Shown one piece after another: positions 24,292 through 33,816 of a DNA stretch of 42,083 bases (position 1 is the stretch's first letter; every line of letters starts with the position of its first letter). A program made the translations under genes and the position numbers. This stretch comes from Candidatus Coprenecus stercorigallinarum (GTDB lineage Bacteria > Bacteroidota > Bacteroidia > Bacteroidales > UBA932): contig DVIL01000013.1 of NCBI GenBank assembly GCA_018711305.1, positions 1 to 42,083 on the forward strand. The letters run 5' to 3'. The notes beneath the pieces are model-generated. The model was not told the DNA's origin. It saw nothing but the letters and a program-made list of their open reading frames with translations, and did no database searches.

Positions 24292-24319
24292 TTATCTTTG
24301 AGTGATTTTACAAAGATAA
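24292..24319. promoter_or_regulatory. Overlapping divergent promoters on an inverted repeat
   Basis: TTATCTTTG (24292-24300) and its exact reverse complement CAAAGATAA (24311-24319) are separated by 10 bases. Each contains TATCTTTG, a perfect -7 element: one reads right toward the patatin gene (TTG at 24270-24272, 20-base spacer), the other reads left toward the cyclophilin gene (TTG on the minus strand at 24341-24343, 22-base spacer). Both transcripts would start near 24305, so the two genes share a single compact initiation region. Confidence 0.7.
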
Positions 24320-24321
24320 TA

Positions 24322-26658
24322 ATGCTGCCCCGAAAAACATCAATCTTTCTTGTTTTATTGTGCCTCATCATATCCGCAGCACCCCTCGGAGCACAGTCGG
24401 TAGGACTGGTACTGAGCGGAGGAGGGGCGAAGGGGCTTTCGCACATCGGAGTCATCAAGGCTCTGGAGGAAAACGAAATACCTATCGACTACATAGCCGG
24501 CACATCCATCGGTTCGATCGTAGGCGGCCTGTATGCCATAGGCCTTTCGCCGGATGACATGATCGCCCTCATGAAGACTAAAGAATTCCAGGCGTGGTAC
24601 AGCGGAGACGGAGAGAGGGAGTTTTTCACCTACCTGTATTCGGGCTACCCTACACCCGCTATGGTCAACCTGCATCTGAAATGGGATGAAAATGCGATGA
24701 AAGAAGGGAAACGCAAGATGAAGTTTTCCCTGCCGACCAGCCTTGTGTCACCTTTCCCGATGGATATAGCATTCGTGCAGATGTTCGCCAATGCATCTGC
24801 TGCCGCCGGCTACGACTTCGACAACCTGATGCTGCCTTTCTTCTGCGTATCGGCCGATGTGCTGCGTAAGACAGAGTACGTATCCGACAGCGGAGACCTT
24901 GGAACGGCAATCAGGGCGTCCATGACATTCCCGGCCTACTTCAAGCCCGTAGTCATCGATTCGGTACTGCTTTTCGACGGAGGGTTCTACAACAATTTTC
25001 CATGGGAACTGATGCGGGAAAAATACCGTCCCGATGTGATTATCGGTGCCAAATGCGTAAAGGGAGAGCCCATAGGAGCAGATCAGGATGACCTGTACAA
25101 GCAGCTCGAGACTATCATGACGGTAGATACCGACTACGATATCCCGGAGGAAGAAGGCATCCTGATATCCGGCATCTACGAATATTCGCTTCTGGAGTTC
25201 GACAAGATTGACGAACTGGTTGAGAAAGGATATGATACAGCCATGCTGTACATGGACAGGATCAAGGAGAGAATACACAGACGGCGGCAGAAGACGACAG
25301 TGGACTCGATGCGCATAGCTTTCCGCCAGAAATGCCTGGACCTGAGATTCGACTCAGTCGCCGTAAACGGCAACCTGACCAAAGAGCAGAAACGCTATAT
25401 CACGTCTACCATAACGGACAAGAAGGATACATTTTCGTTCGACCAGGCCAAGCGAGGATACTACCGAGTCCTGTCCACGAACGCGATTCAATCCTTCTAT
25501 CCCACTGCCCGTATCAATTCCGACTCACTCTTCACCCTCAACCTCCAGACGGAGCCCAAGAATGTGCTGTCAGTATCGGTGGGAGGCAACATTTCATCTT
25601 CCTCCCTCATGCAGGGATTCATAGGACTGTCCCACACTCACTTTTCCCGCCACCCATGGAACGCGGCCGTCAATCTCGATATCGGCCAGTTCTTCACCGG
25701 TGCCGGCCTGTATTTCAGGCAGCACATAGGCATCCGGCCCCTCTTTCTCTACGAGATCATGCTCAACGCGCATAACTTCAACTACTTCGGCAGCAGCCAG
25801 GGCCTTATCTTCTCACGTTCCCTGGCCAGCAACATCCGGGAGAACGAAACATACCTTACCGTAAATATGGGCACCCCCATATCCTACAACAGCAGCATAC
25901 TGGCTGAATTCGGTTTCACAGCCGGCATGAACCAGTACGTTTATTTTCCGGCCGACAATTACACCCAGTACGACAAGGAGGACCATACCCGCCTGCTCTA
26001 CGCAACCGCCAGGCTCAAAATGGCACAGACTACCTTAGACTACAGCATGTATCCTTCCTCAGGAAGGCGGCGCCTGCTGGAATTCCGCTACATTTTCAGC
26101 CATGAGAGCCATTCCGAGGGAACAATGTTCGCCGACGGCACTGCCGTTGCGCAGCCTTTCAAGAACACCTTTCTGGCACGTCTGAACCTTGAGGACTACT
26201 ACGACCTCGGCCGATGGTTCTCATTGGGATACAATATAGACCTGACCGTCTCCACAGCAATGAACCTGTGCGACTACACCTCTACCATGATTGCCATGCC
26301 GGCCTTCCAGCCCACAGTGCACAGCCGCACCCTGATGCTCGGGGCCTACCGCGCGCCCATATACATAGGTGCCGTCATCACTCCGGTCGTAAAATTCACG
26401 AAAACATTCTTCCTGCATCTGTCCGGAGGCTATTTCCAGCCATACAGAGCACTGGAGGAAACGGCCGGAGGAGGCTACACCTACTCGGACATATTTCCCC
26501 GCGGCAGTTTCATAGGGAACGCCGCCCTGGTATGGCAGTCCCCCATCGGTCCGATATCCATTTCCTGTGCCTATTACGAAGGGGCCGAGAAGGCAAAATG
26601 GTATCCTTCATTCAATATCGGCTTCCTGATTTTCAGGGAACACGGACTTAAAAACTAA
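24322..26658 (+). CDS. Patatin-like phospholipase fused to an outer-membrane barrel
   Basis: 778 aa from the ATG at 24322; a TTG eight codons upstream overlaps the -7 element and is rejected. Signal peptide to about residue 24 (LGAQ). The patatin domain has the oxyanion loop GGGAKG (33-38), nucleophile Ser62 in GTSIG and catalytic Asp219 in FDGG. A POTRA-like segment at about 335-400 (LRFDSVAVNGNLTKEQKRYI) is followed by a C-terminal Tyr/Phe-rich beta-barrel (about 430-778) of the BamA/D15 type, ending FNIGFLIFREHGLKN. This is the PlpD-like, type Vd autotransporter layout. The barrel would place the lipase at the outer membrane. It starts the envelope gene run continuing with a flippase 12 bases downstream. 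Confidence 0.92.
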   Translation: MLPRKTSIFLVLLCLIISAAPLGAQSVGLVLSGGGAKGLSHIGVIKALEENEIPIDYIAGTSIGSIVGGLYAIGLSPDDMIALMKTKEFQAWYSGDGEREFFTYLYSGYPTPAMVNLHLKWDENAMKEGKRKMKFSLPTSLVSPFPMDIAFVQMFANASAAAGYDFDNLMLPFFCVSADVLRKTEYVSDSGDLGTAIRASMTFPAYFKPVVIDSVLLFDGGFYNNFPWELMREKYRPDVIIGAKCVKGEPIGADQDDLYKQLETIMTVDTDYDIPEEEGILISGIYEYSLLEFDKIDELVEKGYDTAMLYMDRIKERIHRRRQKTTVDSMRIAFRQKCLDLRFDSVAVNGNLTKEQKRYITSTITDKKDTFSFDQAKRGYYRVLSTNAIQSFYPTARINSDSLFTLNLQTEPKNVLSVSVGGNISSSSLMQGFIGLSHTHFSRHPWNAAVNLDIGQFFTGAGLYFRQHIGIRPLFLYEIMLNAHNFNYFGSSQGLIFSRSLASNIRENETYLTVNMGTPISYNSSILAEFGFTAGMNQYVYFPADNYTQYDKEDHTRLLYATARLKMAQTTLDYSMYPSSGRRRLLEFRYIFSHESHSEGTMFADGTAVAQPFKNTFLARLNLEDYYDLGRWFSLGYNIDLTVSTAMNLCDYTSTMIAMPAFQPTVHSRTLMLGAYRAPIYIGAVITPVVKFTKTFFLHLSGGYFQPYRALEETAGGGYTYSDIFPRGSFIGNAALVWQSPIGPISISCAYYEGAEKAKWYPSFNIGFLIFREHGLKN

Positions 26659-26670
26659 AACGGGAAGACA

Positions 26671-28179
26671 ATGGGAATGAAACAGATTCTCGGCAAGCTC
26701 GCCGGACAGACAGTTATCTACGGGACCAGCACCATCGTAGCCAGGTTTCTCAATTACATGCTGCTTCCCCTCTACACCTACACACTGTCCACGACAGACT
26801 ACGGCATACTTACCGAATTCATGTCCTACATAGCAGTATTCCAGGTGCTGCTGACCATGGGACTGGAGACGGGCTGCTTCCGTTTCGCCAACAAGGAAGG
26901 CTACGAGCCCCGCAGGGTATTCTCGGGAGCGCTGGCGGCTGTCTCCACCGTATCGGCCGTATTCCTTCTGCTGACAGTCCTTTTCGGACGCAGCCTTGCC
27001 GTACGGATGGGATACGGAGACCACTGGATCATCTACATATACATAGGTATCATCCTCTTTTCCGACTGCTTCACCTCCATTCTCTTTGCAAAATTGAGGC
27101 AGGAAGGGAAAGCCTGGAGATTCGCCATATTCAAGGTTGTCAAGATACTTGCCGAAGCCGGCTCCAACCTGCTGCTGTTCCTCTGGTATCCCCGTTATGC
27201 GGCATCACATCCAGACAATCTGCTTTCAGGGCTGATCCCAGCCGTTCCGGATTTCTCCTACCCTATCTTTTCGATACTCGTCAGCTGCGTCCTGTGTTTC
27301 ATACTATTCATTCCGGAGCTGCTGCGGATAGGTCTCGGAACTGACCGCCGGACCCTGAAAAACCTGCTGCGCTACTCCCTGCCCCTGATGGTGGCCGGAC
27401 TTCCCGGGGTCATGAACGACTTTCTGGACCGTATCCTCTTCCGTTTTTTCAACGTGGACGACAGCCTGTGGAGGGCCGACTTAGGCGTGTATCAGGCAGC
27501 CGTCAAGGTAGCCGTCATCATGAGCCTCTTCGTGCAGATGTTCCGCTTCGCCGCCGAACCTTTCTTCTTCTCCAACACCCGGCAGAAGGACTTCAAGCGC
27601 ATCTACGCCTCGGTGATGGAGTACTTCGTGATGTTCTGCATGCTGATATTCTTAGGCGTGACTTTCTATCTGGACATCATCCAGCTCATAGTGGGCAGAG
27701 ACTTCCGCGAGGGCATGGACATCGTGCCCATAATGCTGATGGCCTACATGTTCATGGGCATGCTCTTCAACGTGTCGATGTGGTACAAGCTCTCCGACCG
27801 CCCCGTCTACGCCATATACATCACCCTGACCGGACTGGCCGTCACCGCCGTCATCAACATCGTGTTCCTGCCAGTATATTCCTACCACGCCGCAGCCTGT
27901 GGCCATTTCGCCAGCTATCTGATCATGCTGGTCCTCAGCGCCCTGTTAGGTCAGAAATACTATCCCATCCCATACCGCTGGAGCAAGATAAACAGCGTTA
28001 TCATTTTCGGGTGCCTCCTATACTTACTTGCCATGGCCGTTCCGGACACCCTGCCCTACGGCTGGACCCTTGTCATCCGTACCCTCGTGCTGGGAATATA
28101 CCTGGCCGGCCTCTTCCTCATAGAGAAATACTTCAGACGACATAAAACACATGTACATGAAAATCAAGATAGTAAATAA
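26671..28179 (+). CDS. Polysaccharide/lipid-linked oligosaccharide flippase (MOP superfamily)
   Basis: 502 aa with about 14 predicted membrane helices, of the Wzx/RfbX-like polysaccharide biosynthesis protein type. The N-terminus [26 protein letters not shown] and the segment [29 protein letters not shown] match this group. It would move a lipid-linked glycan or similar substrate across the inner membrane. No O-antigen or capsule cluster surrounds it apart from one family 2 glycosyltransferase downstream, so its substrate is open. Its end overlaps the start of dut by about 23 bases. Confidence 0.9.
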   Translation: MGMKQILGKLAGQTVIYGTSTIVARFLNYMLLPLYTYTLSTTDYGILTEFMSYIAVFQVLLTMGLETGCFRFANKEGYEPRRVFSGALAAVSTVSAVFLLLTVLFGRSLAVRMGYGDHWIIYIYIGIILFSDCFTSILFAKLRQEGKAWRFAIFKVVKILAEAGSNLLLFLWYPRYAASHPDNLLSGLIPAVPDFSYPIFSILVSCVLCFILFIPELLRIGLGTDRRTLKNLLRYSLPLMVAGLPGVMNDFLDRILFRFFNVDDSLWRADLGVYQAAVKVAVIMSLFVQMFRFAAEPFFFSNTRQKDFKRIYASVMEYFVMFCMLIFLGVTFYLDIIQLIVGRDFREGMDIVPIMLMAYMFMGMLFNVSMWYKLSDRPVYAIYITLTGLAVTAVINIVFLPVYSYHAAACGHFASYLIMLVLSALLGQKYYPIPYRWSKINSVIIFGCLLYLLAMAVPDTLPYGWTLVIRTLVLGIYLAGLFLIEKYFRRHKTHVHENQDSK

Positions 28180-28591
28180 CTCAAATTTCGGGGAGCCGGC
28201 CTACTCGACTCCCCTGTCAGCCGGTATGGATCTCAGGGCTAACCTCACTGAGCCGTTGATCCTTAAACCGCTGCAAAGAGCGCTTGTACCTACCGGCCTG
28301 CACATCGAGCTGCCTGCCGGCTATGAGGCCCAGGTCCGTCCGCGCAGCGGTCTGGCTGTAAAACACGGAATTTCAATAGTAAACTCTCCGGGCACCATCG
28401 ATGCCGACTACCGCGGGGAGATCAAGGTTGTGCTCATCAACCTCTCCTCCGAGGATTTCCAGATCAATCCGGGAGAACGTATTGCACAGATGGTTGTGGC
28501 CCGCCACGAAAGGGTGGAATGGGTGCCGGTAACCGAGCTCGAAGCAAGCGGAAGAGGCGAAGGAGGCTTCGGCTCCACAGGACAGAATTAA
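28157..28591 (+). CDS. dut: dUTP diphosphatase (dUTPase)
   Basis: Converts dUTP to dUMP and pyrophosphate, keeping uracil out of DNA and feeding thymidylate synthesis. It is 144 aa from ATG 28157 (an ATG two codons earlier is possible). The five trimeric-dUTPase motifs are present: AGMDLRANL (1), [11 protein letters not shown] (2), [16 protein letters not shown] (3, with catalytic Asp), RIAQMVV (4) and [13 protein letters not shown] (5, Gly-rich C-terminal arm). It overlaps the flippase end and precedes murF by 9 bases. Confidence 0.97.
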   Translation: MKIKIVNNSNFGEPAYSTPLSAGMDLRANLTEPLILKPLQRALVPTGLHIELPAGYEAQVRPRSGLAVKHGISIVNSPGTIDADYRGEIKVVLINLSSEDFQINPGERIAQMVVARHERVEWVPVTELEASGRGEGGFGSTGQN

Positions 28592-28600
28592 ACTTGAACA

Positions 28601-29920
28601 ATGGACAGAACGACAGAAAACAGGCTGTACGAGGCGTTCCTCTCATCCACGGGGGTTTCGACCGACAGCCGCAGAATAGAACCGGGGGCAATGTTCTTCG
28701 CCCTCCGGGGAGAGAATTTTGACGGGAACCTTTTCGCAGCGGCAGCCTTGGAATCCGGAGCCGCAATGGCCGTGGTATCACGTGACAGCGGAATTCCGGA
28801 CGGGGGAAAATACATAGTAGTGGACAACACTCTCGAAGCACTGCAGGCCCTGGCCCGGCGGCACCGCTCAAGATTCCGCATACCTGTACTCGGACTCACC
28901 GGCACAAACGGCAAGACCACTACCAAAGAACTGATCTGCGCAGTCCTTTCCGCACGTTACCGCGTCACCGCCACCATCGGCAACCTGAACAACCACATAG
29001 GAGTTCCCCTGACCCTGCTCCGCATTAATGAAGAGACAGAAATAGCAGTCATCGAAATGGGTGCAAACCATCCCGGAGAAATCTCCGCCCTCACATCCAT
29101 TGCCCTCCCGGACTATGGTCTGATCACCAATGTAGGGAAGGCCCATCTCGAGGGATTCGGCTCGTTCGAGGGAGTCAGGCGGGCCAAGGGAGAACTTTAC
29201 GACTACCTTCAGCGCACCGGCGACACCGTCTTTCTCAATGCGGACGACCGGGATCTCTGCGACATGGCCGCCGCCCGACCTGAACTGAAGACAGTAAGGT
29301 ACGGCGTCAACGCGGAAGGCGCCTCCATCCTGCCTATGACTCCGGAGGAACCTTTCCTCAGGCTCAGGCTCTCCGAAGGACTTACCGTAAACACGCACCT
29401 CGTAGGCACATACAATGCTCCGAATGTCATGGCAGCTCTCTGCGCCGGACAGTATTTCGGAGTACCCCTCAAAGACGCGGCGGCAGCCATCCATGCCTAC
29501 ACCCCTTCCAATATGCGCTCGCAGCTGGAGAAAACCGGACACAACCTGCTCGTACTGGATACATACAACGCCAACCCGTCGAGCATGAAAGCCTCCCTCA
29601 GCAATTTCGCAGCATCGCAATTCCCCAGGAAGGTAGTGATTCTCGGCGAGATGCTGGAACTCGGAGCGGATTCATGCCTGGAACATGAAAAGGTGATAGC
29701 CGAAGTCGCCGCAATGGACTGCGTGAAAGCCATATTCGTGGGACGCGAATTCAGCAGGGCCGCCATCGCCTGTCCCCAGGCAGGGGATGAGAGGTTCACC
29801 TTCTGCGAAGATACAGACGGAGCCCACAAGCTGTTGGAGGAGGCACAGCTGACCGGCTGCACGGTACTTCTGAAAGGATCGAATGCCGTCGGTCTGCCAC
29901 GTTTGAAAGATGTACTATAA
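28601..29920 (+). CDS. murF: UDP-N-acetylmuramoyl-tripeptide--D-alanyl-D-alanine ligase
   Basis: Adds D-Ala-D-Ala to the UDP-MurNAc-tripeptide in the last cytoplasmic step of peptidoglycan precursor synthesis. The 439 aa protein has the N-terminal substrate domain VSTDSRRIEPGAMFFALRGE, the ATP-binding loop GLTGTNGKTTT (98-108), then NLNNHIGVPLTLL and EMGANHPGEI typical of MurF. The C-terminal Mur ligase domain has LDTYNANPSSMKASL and ILGEMLELG. It is not in a mur/dcw cluster but among envelope genes. Length is normal and no defect is visible. Confidence 0.97.
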   Translation: MDRTTENRLYEAFLSSTGVSTDSRRIEPGAMFFALRGENFDGNLFAAAALESGAAMAVVSRDSGIPDGGKYIVVDNTLEALQALARRHRSRFRIPVLGLTGTNGKTTTKELICAVLSARYRVTATIGNLNNHIGVPLTLLRINEETEIAVIEMGANHPGEISALTSIALPDYGLITNVGKAHLEGFGSFEGVRRAKGELYDYLQRTGDTVFLNADDRDLCDMAAARPELKTVRYGVNAEGASILPMTPEEPFLRLRLSEGLTVNTHLVGTYNAPNVMAALCAGQYFGVPLKDAAAAIHAYTPSNMRSQLEKTGHNLLVLDTYNANPSSMKASLSNFAASQFPRKVVILGEMLELGADSCLEHEKVIAEVAAMDCVKAIFVGREFSRAAIACPQAGDERFTFCEDTDGAHKLLEEAQLTGCTVLLKGSNAVGLPRLKDVL

Positions 29921-29931
29921 ATAATAAGGTC

Positions 29932-30936
29932 ATGTCTGTAGCTGTTGTCATACTTAACTGGAACGGAAAAGGATATCTGGAGAAGTTCGTGCCGCTGATT
30001 CTGGAGAGGACACCGGAAGGTACGCTCTACGTAGCGGACAACGGGTCGGAGGACGGCTCGGTGGAACTGCTGCGCTCGAGGTGGCCTGAAGTCCGGCTTG
30101 TCTGCCTGGACCGGAACTACGGATTCACAGGTGGATACAACAGAGCTCTGTCCATAATCGGGCACTCCGGAGAAAAATTCGACTACTACCTCCTGCTCAA
30201 TTCGGACATCGAGGTCACTCCCGGATGGTTGGGAGAACTTGTACGATTCATGGATTCGAAGCCGGAGTGTGCTGTATGCTCCCCTAAAATCCTGAGCTAT
30301 GACCGGCGCGGAATGTTCGAGCATGCCGGAGCATCAGGAGGTTTTGTCGACAGATGGTATTTCCCCTACTGCCGCGGGAGGATACTGGCGACCATCGAGG
30401 AAGACAAGGGGCAGTACGACTCGCCCTGCAGGATATTCTGGGCCTCAGGGGCTGCCTTCATGATCCGTGCAGGAGTGTGGGACGGGCTCGGCGGACTGGA
30501 CGAGAGTTTTTTCGCCCACATGGAGGAAATAGACCTATGCTGGAGGGCACAGCTGGCAGGATGGGAAATATGGGTGGACCCGGCTTCAGCCGTATATCAT
30601 GTCGGCGGGGGCACCCTTCCCAACAACTCACCCCGGAAACTGTATCTTAACTTCCGCAACAACCTGCTGATGATGTACAAGAATCTTCCTGCCCGCTCCC
30701 GCTCCAGGATTGTATTCGTCCGCATGTGTGTCGACGGAGCTATAGCCTGCGTCTATCTTATTACAGGGAAAATCTCGTTTTTCAAGTCCGTACTGAGGGC
30801 GCACCGTGACTTCAGACGCATGCGGAGGGAGGTAACGGTATCTCCGGCAGGAATACCTGTCCCGCGCTCCAAAGTGTCTATAATACAGTTGGCTCTGAGA
30901 GGATTCAGATATCCTTCAGGAAAAGTTGGAGATTAG
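29932..30936 (+). CDS. Family 2 glycosyltransferase (WbbL-like)
   Basis: 334 aa GT-A enzyme. It opens with SVAVVILNWNGKGYLEKFVP, has VADNGSEDGSVELLRSRWPEV for nucleotide-sugar binding, and LNSDIEV as the DXD-like metal site (around residue 90). The rhamnosyltransferase-like middle includes SPKILSYDRRG and DESFFAHMEEIDLCWRAQLAG with the catalytic acidic pair. There is no membrane segment in the catalytic part; a hydrophobic stretch near residues 270-285 may touch the membrane. Together with the flippase it suggests glycan assembly; donor and acceptor are unknown. The -33 element of the hydrogenase promoter lies inside its last codons. Confidence 0.9.
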   Translation: MSVAVVILNWNGKGYLEKFVPLILERTPEGTLYVADNGSEDGSVELLRSRWPEVRLVCLDRNYGFTGGYNRALSIIGHSGEKFDYYLLLNSDIEVTPGWLGELVRFMDSKPECAVCSPKILSYDRRGMFEHAGASGGFVDRWYFPYCRGRILATIEEDKGQYDSPCRIFWASGAAFMIRAGVWDGLGGLDESFFAHMEEIDLCWRAQLAGWEIWVDPASAVYHVGGGTLPNNSPRKLYLNFRNNLLMMYKNLPARSRSRIVFVRMCVDGAIACVYLITGKISFFKSVLRAHRDFRRMRREVTVSPAGIPVPRSKVSIIQLALRGFRYPSGKVGD

Positions 30937-30955
30937 GGATAAAGTATTACATTTG
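30926..30955 (+). promoter_or_regulatory. Bacteroidetes-type promoter of the [FeFe] hydrogenase gene
   Basis: TTG at 30926-30928, a spacer of exactly 19 bases, then TACATTTG at 30948-30955, an exact -7 match. It lies within and just after the end of the glycosyltransferase gene and leaves a leader of about 25 bases before the ATG at 30988. Confidence 0.8.
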
Positions 30956-30987
30956 CAGCATTTTTCTAACAAACTGAAAGTAATAGT

Positions 30988-32457
30988 ATGGCTTTTACTA
31001 ATAATGTGATGATCGTACGCCACAAACTGCTGGCGATGATGGTTAACAAGTGGAAAGAGGACAGGCTGGTCGCCGATATCGACAGGCTGCCTATCCAGCT
31101 CAGCCCCCGCAAGGCCGAGGTACTCGGAAGATGCTGCGTGCATAAGGAAAGGGCTGTATGGAAATACAAGATGTTCCCTCTGCTCGGTTACGACATGAGC
31201 GACGAAAAGGACGAACTGACTCCTCTGTCGGAATATGCCCGCCGTGTAATCAGCGGTGAGAGGGAGCAGAAAGACAACATAATGTGCGTCATCGACGAGG
31301 CTTGCTCTTCCTGCGTGAAAACCAACTACGAGATTACCAACCTCTGCCGCGGCTGTGTAGCCAGAAGCTGCTCGATGAACTGTCCCAAGGGAGCCATCTC
31401 CCACGACATCAAACGCCACGGCCAGGCTGTGATAGACCATGACCTGTGTATCAACTGCGGCAAGTGCTACCAGAGCTGCCCCTACCACGCCATCGTGTAC
31501 ATCCCAGTACCCTGCGAAGAGGCCTGCCCCGTAAAAGCCATCTCAAAAGACCAGTACGGTGTGGAGCACATCGACGAAAACAAGTGCATATACTGTGGCA
31601 AATGTCTCAATGCCTGCCCCTTCGGAGCCATCTTCGAGATATCCCAGGTATTCGACGTGCTCAACAATATATGGGACGGCCGTCCGGTCGTTGCCATGGT
31701 CGCACCCTCCATTCTCGGCCAGTTCAAGACCAGCAAGGAGAAGCTGTACGGAGCCATCAAGGCTATCGGATTCTCGGCAGTGGTAGAAGTGGCTGAAGGA
31801 GCCATGATGACCGTATCCAACGAGGCCCACGAGCTCAAGGAGAAACTTGAAGAGGGCCAGCCCTTCATGACCACCAGCTGCTGTCCTTCATACATAGAAC
31901 TGGTCCGCAAGCATATTCCCGACATGGCGCCTTTCGTGTCCTCGACAGGCTCACCCATGTACTACAGCGCACAGATAGTCAAGGAAAAATACCCTGCCGC
32001 AAAACAGGTATTCATCGGCCCCTGCATTGCCAAGCGCAAGGAAGCCAAAGGCAATCCCAATGTGGACTATGTCATGACATTTGAGGAACTCGGAAGTATC
32101 CTCTCCGGCTACGAAATAGACTTCGACAAGGTCGAGCCCTACGAAGTGGAGACACTCTCCGTAAAGGAGGCACATGCTTTCGGTCAGAGCGGCGGAGTGG
32201 CCGGTGCCGTGAAGGCATTCCTCGGAGAGGATGTCAATTCTCTCCGCGTCGCCGGTATGGACAAAAAGAGCATAGCCCTGCTGAAGAGCTACGCCAAGAC
32301 CAAGAAAGCCCCTGCCCAGTTCCTCGAAATGATGGTCTGCCCGGACGGATGCATCTCCGGTCCCTGCACCTACAACGATTCCGTTACCGGAAAGAAACAG
32401 TACAATACCGAACTCGATTCGATCAACGACACCTACGCCTCAAGACGGGAAGCATAA
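30988..32457 (+). CDS. Monomeric [FeFe] hydrogenase, group B type
   Basis: 489 aa iron-sulfur enzyme that makes or uses H2 with an H-cluster. An N-terminal region of about 100 residues is followed by Cys-rich ferredoxin-like motifs (CRGCVARSCSMNCPKGAI, CINCGKCYQSCP and CIYCGKCLNACPFGAI, residues about 117-216). The H-cluster domain carries TSCCPSY (296-302), GPCIAKRKE (344-352) and EMMVCPDGCISGPC (447-460). These are the three catalytic loops with the less common SCCPSY and GP variants that I associate with group B (FeFe_hydrog_B1/B3) enzymes rather than classical group A. No HydE/F/G maturases, NADH-linked subunits or PAS domain are nearby. It has its own promoter and ends in a stem-loop. 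In gut Bacteroidales a role in disposing of fermentation electrons is plausible, but the direction is unproven. Confidence 0.9.
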   Translation: MAFTNNVMIVRHKLLAMMVNKWKEDRLVADIDRLPIQLSPRKAEVLGRCCVHKERAVWKYKMFPLLGYDMSDEKDELTPLSEYARRVISGEREQKDNIMCVIDEACSSCVKTNYEITNLCRGCVARSCSMNCPKGAISHDIKRHGQAVIDHDLCINCGKCYQSCPYHAIVYIPVPCEEACPVKAISKDQYGVEHIDENKCIYCGKCLNACPFGAIFEISQVFDVLNNIWDGRPVVAMVAPSILGQFKTSKEKLYGAIKAIGFSAVVEVAEGAMMTVSNEAHELKEKLEEGQPFMTTSCCPSYIELVRKHIPDMAPFVSSTGSPMYYSAQIVKEKYPAAKQVFIGPCIAKRKEAKGNPNVDYVMTFEELGSILSGYEIDFDKVEPYEVETLSVKEAHAFGQSGGVAGAVKAFLGEDVNSLRVAGMDKKSIALLKSYAKTKKAPAQFLEMMVCPDGCISGPCTYNDSVTGKKQYNTELDSINDTYASRREA

Positions 32458-32469
32458 GCGCTTCCCGTC
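32444..32469. terminator. Stem-loop spanning the hydrogenase stop codon
   Basis: GACGGGAAGC (32444-32453) pairs perfectly with GCTTCCCGTC (32460-32469) around a 6-base loop that contains the end of the stop codon. There is no T-run, so it is an atypical terminator at best. It lies between converging genes and may act as a bidirectional 3' end or stability structure. Confidence 0.5.
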
Positions 32470-32496
32470 CGGTTTCTGTCCGTTGCCGCCCGGGCA

Positions 32497-33801
32497 CTAC
32501 TTCTGCCTCTGGTACCTGTACCTGAAAAGTATTGCGAAAAGGATGGCGACAACAAGCGCATAGGCAGCAAACAGCCACCAGGCGTGACTCCATCCGGTCA
32601 TCACCGCATTCCAGTCGACAACTCCGTCAGCACCTGGTATGCGGTGTGAATTGACCAGGGCATTGACGACAGCCTGTGCCCCTATCGTGCCGGCTGCGGC
32701 ACCTACACCGTTTGTCATCAGCATGAAGAGTCCCTGAGCGCTGGAACGTATAGACTTGTCGGTTGTCTCGTTCACAAAGAGCGAGCCGGATATATTGAAA
32801 AAGTCAAAGGCCACTCCGTACACAATCATAGACAGGATAATGAGCCAGACTCCGCTGCCGGGATTGCCGGCCGCAAAGAATCCGAAGCGGAGCACCCATG
32901 CCAGCATGGCTATAAGCATCACATTCTTGATGCCGTATCTCTTCAGAAAGAAAGGTATCAGCAGGATACAAAGGGTCTCGGACACCTGGGACAGGGATAT
33001 CAGCATGTTAGAGTGCTCCACCCCGAAAGTCCCCTGATACTCGGCCAGATTCCCGAAGTCGGCCAGGAAAGGATTGGCAAAACCGTTTGTAATCTGCAAG
33101 GCTACTCCGAGAAGCATCGAGAAGATGAAGAATACCGCCATCTTGCGCTGCTTGAAAAGGGCAAAGGCGCGCAATCCCATGGCATCCACCAGAGATTTTT
33201 TCCCGGACGAACGGTTAATGGGACACTCGGGCAGACTTAGCGTATAGAGCGCGAGCAATATGCTCAGGACACCGGACACAACGTACTGCATGGATGTCTC
33301 CTGCATGGCAGCACCGCGGAAATGCACCAGATCCACAAACCACATCGAACAGATGAATCCGACCGTACCCCATACCCTGATAGGAGGAAAATCCTTCACC
33401 GGATCCTTTCCGGCTTTCTCGAGGACAGTGTAGGCCACTGAATTGGAAATGGCTATGGTAGGCATGAAGAAAGCTATGCTCACGGCATAAAGCCCGAAGA
33501 GAGTCCCGTACTGGACAGCGTCTCCCGCCGTCACACCGTAAATGCCGGCTCCGGCCATCGCCAATCCCGCCAACAGGTGACAGATTCCTAAAAGCCTCTG
33601 TGCCTGGATCCATTTATCCGCGATGATACCCATAATGGCAGGCATGAATATCGACACAATGCCCTGGATAGCATAGAACATGCCTATCCTCTCTCCGAAT
33701 CCCGCTCCGGCCAGATACCTGCCCTGGCTTGTCAGATAAGCGCCCCATACCGCAAACTGCATGAAGCTCAGAATTATCAGTCTCAGTTTATAAGATTTCA
33801 T
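32497..33801 (-). CDS. MFS transporter, nucleoside:H+ symporter (NupG/XapB)-like
   Basis: 434 aa with about 12 predicted membrane helices. The N-terminus KLRLIILSFMQFAVWGAYLTSQGRYL and the IMGIIADKWIQAQRLLGICHLLAG segment resemble the nucleoside:H+ symporter family. It is the last gene of a minus-strand operon with GH20, GH84 and a truncated GH31, 15 bases after GH20. In this context it may import N-acetylhexosamine or another product of the glycosidases rather than nucleosides; that is inference from position. It converges on the hydrogenase gene. Confidence 0.85.
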   Translation of the reverse strand: MKSYKLRLIILSFMQFAVWGAYLTSQGRYLAGAGFGERIGMFYAIQGIVSIFMPAIMGIIADKWIQAQRLLGICHLLAGLAMAGAGIYGVTAGDAVQYGTLFGLYAVSIAFFMPTIAISNSVAYTVLEKAGKDPVKDFPPIRVWGTVGFICSMWFVDLVHFRGAAMQETSMQYVVSGVLSILLALYTLSLPECPINRSSGKKSLVDAMGLRAFALFKQRKMAVFFIFSMLLGVALQITNGFANPFLADFGNLAEYQGTFGVEHSNMLISLSQVSETLCILLIPFFLKRYGIKNVMLIAMLAWVLRFGFFAAGNPGSGVWLIILSMIVYGVAFDFFNISGSLFVNETTDKSIRSSAQGLFMLMTNGVGAAAGTIGAQAVVNALVNSHRIPGADGVVDWNAVMTGWSHAWWLFAAYALVVAILFAILFRYRYQRQK

Positions 33802-33816
33802 ATATCAGTTCTAATA

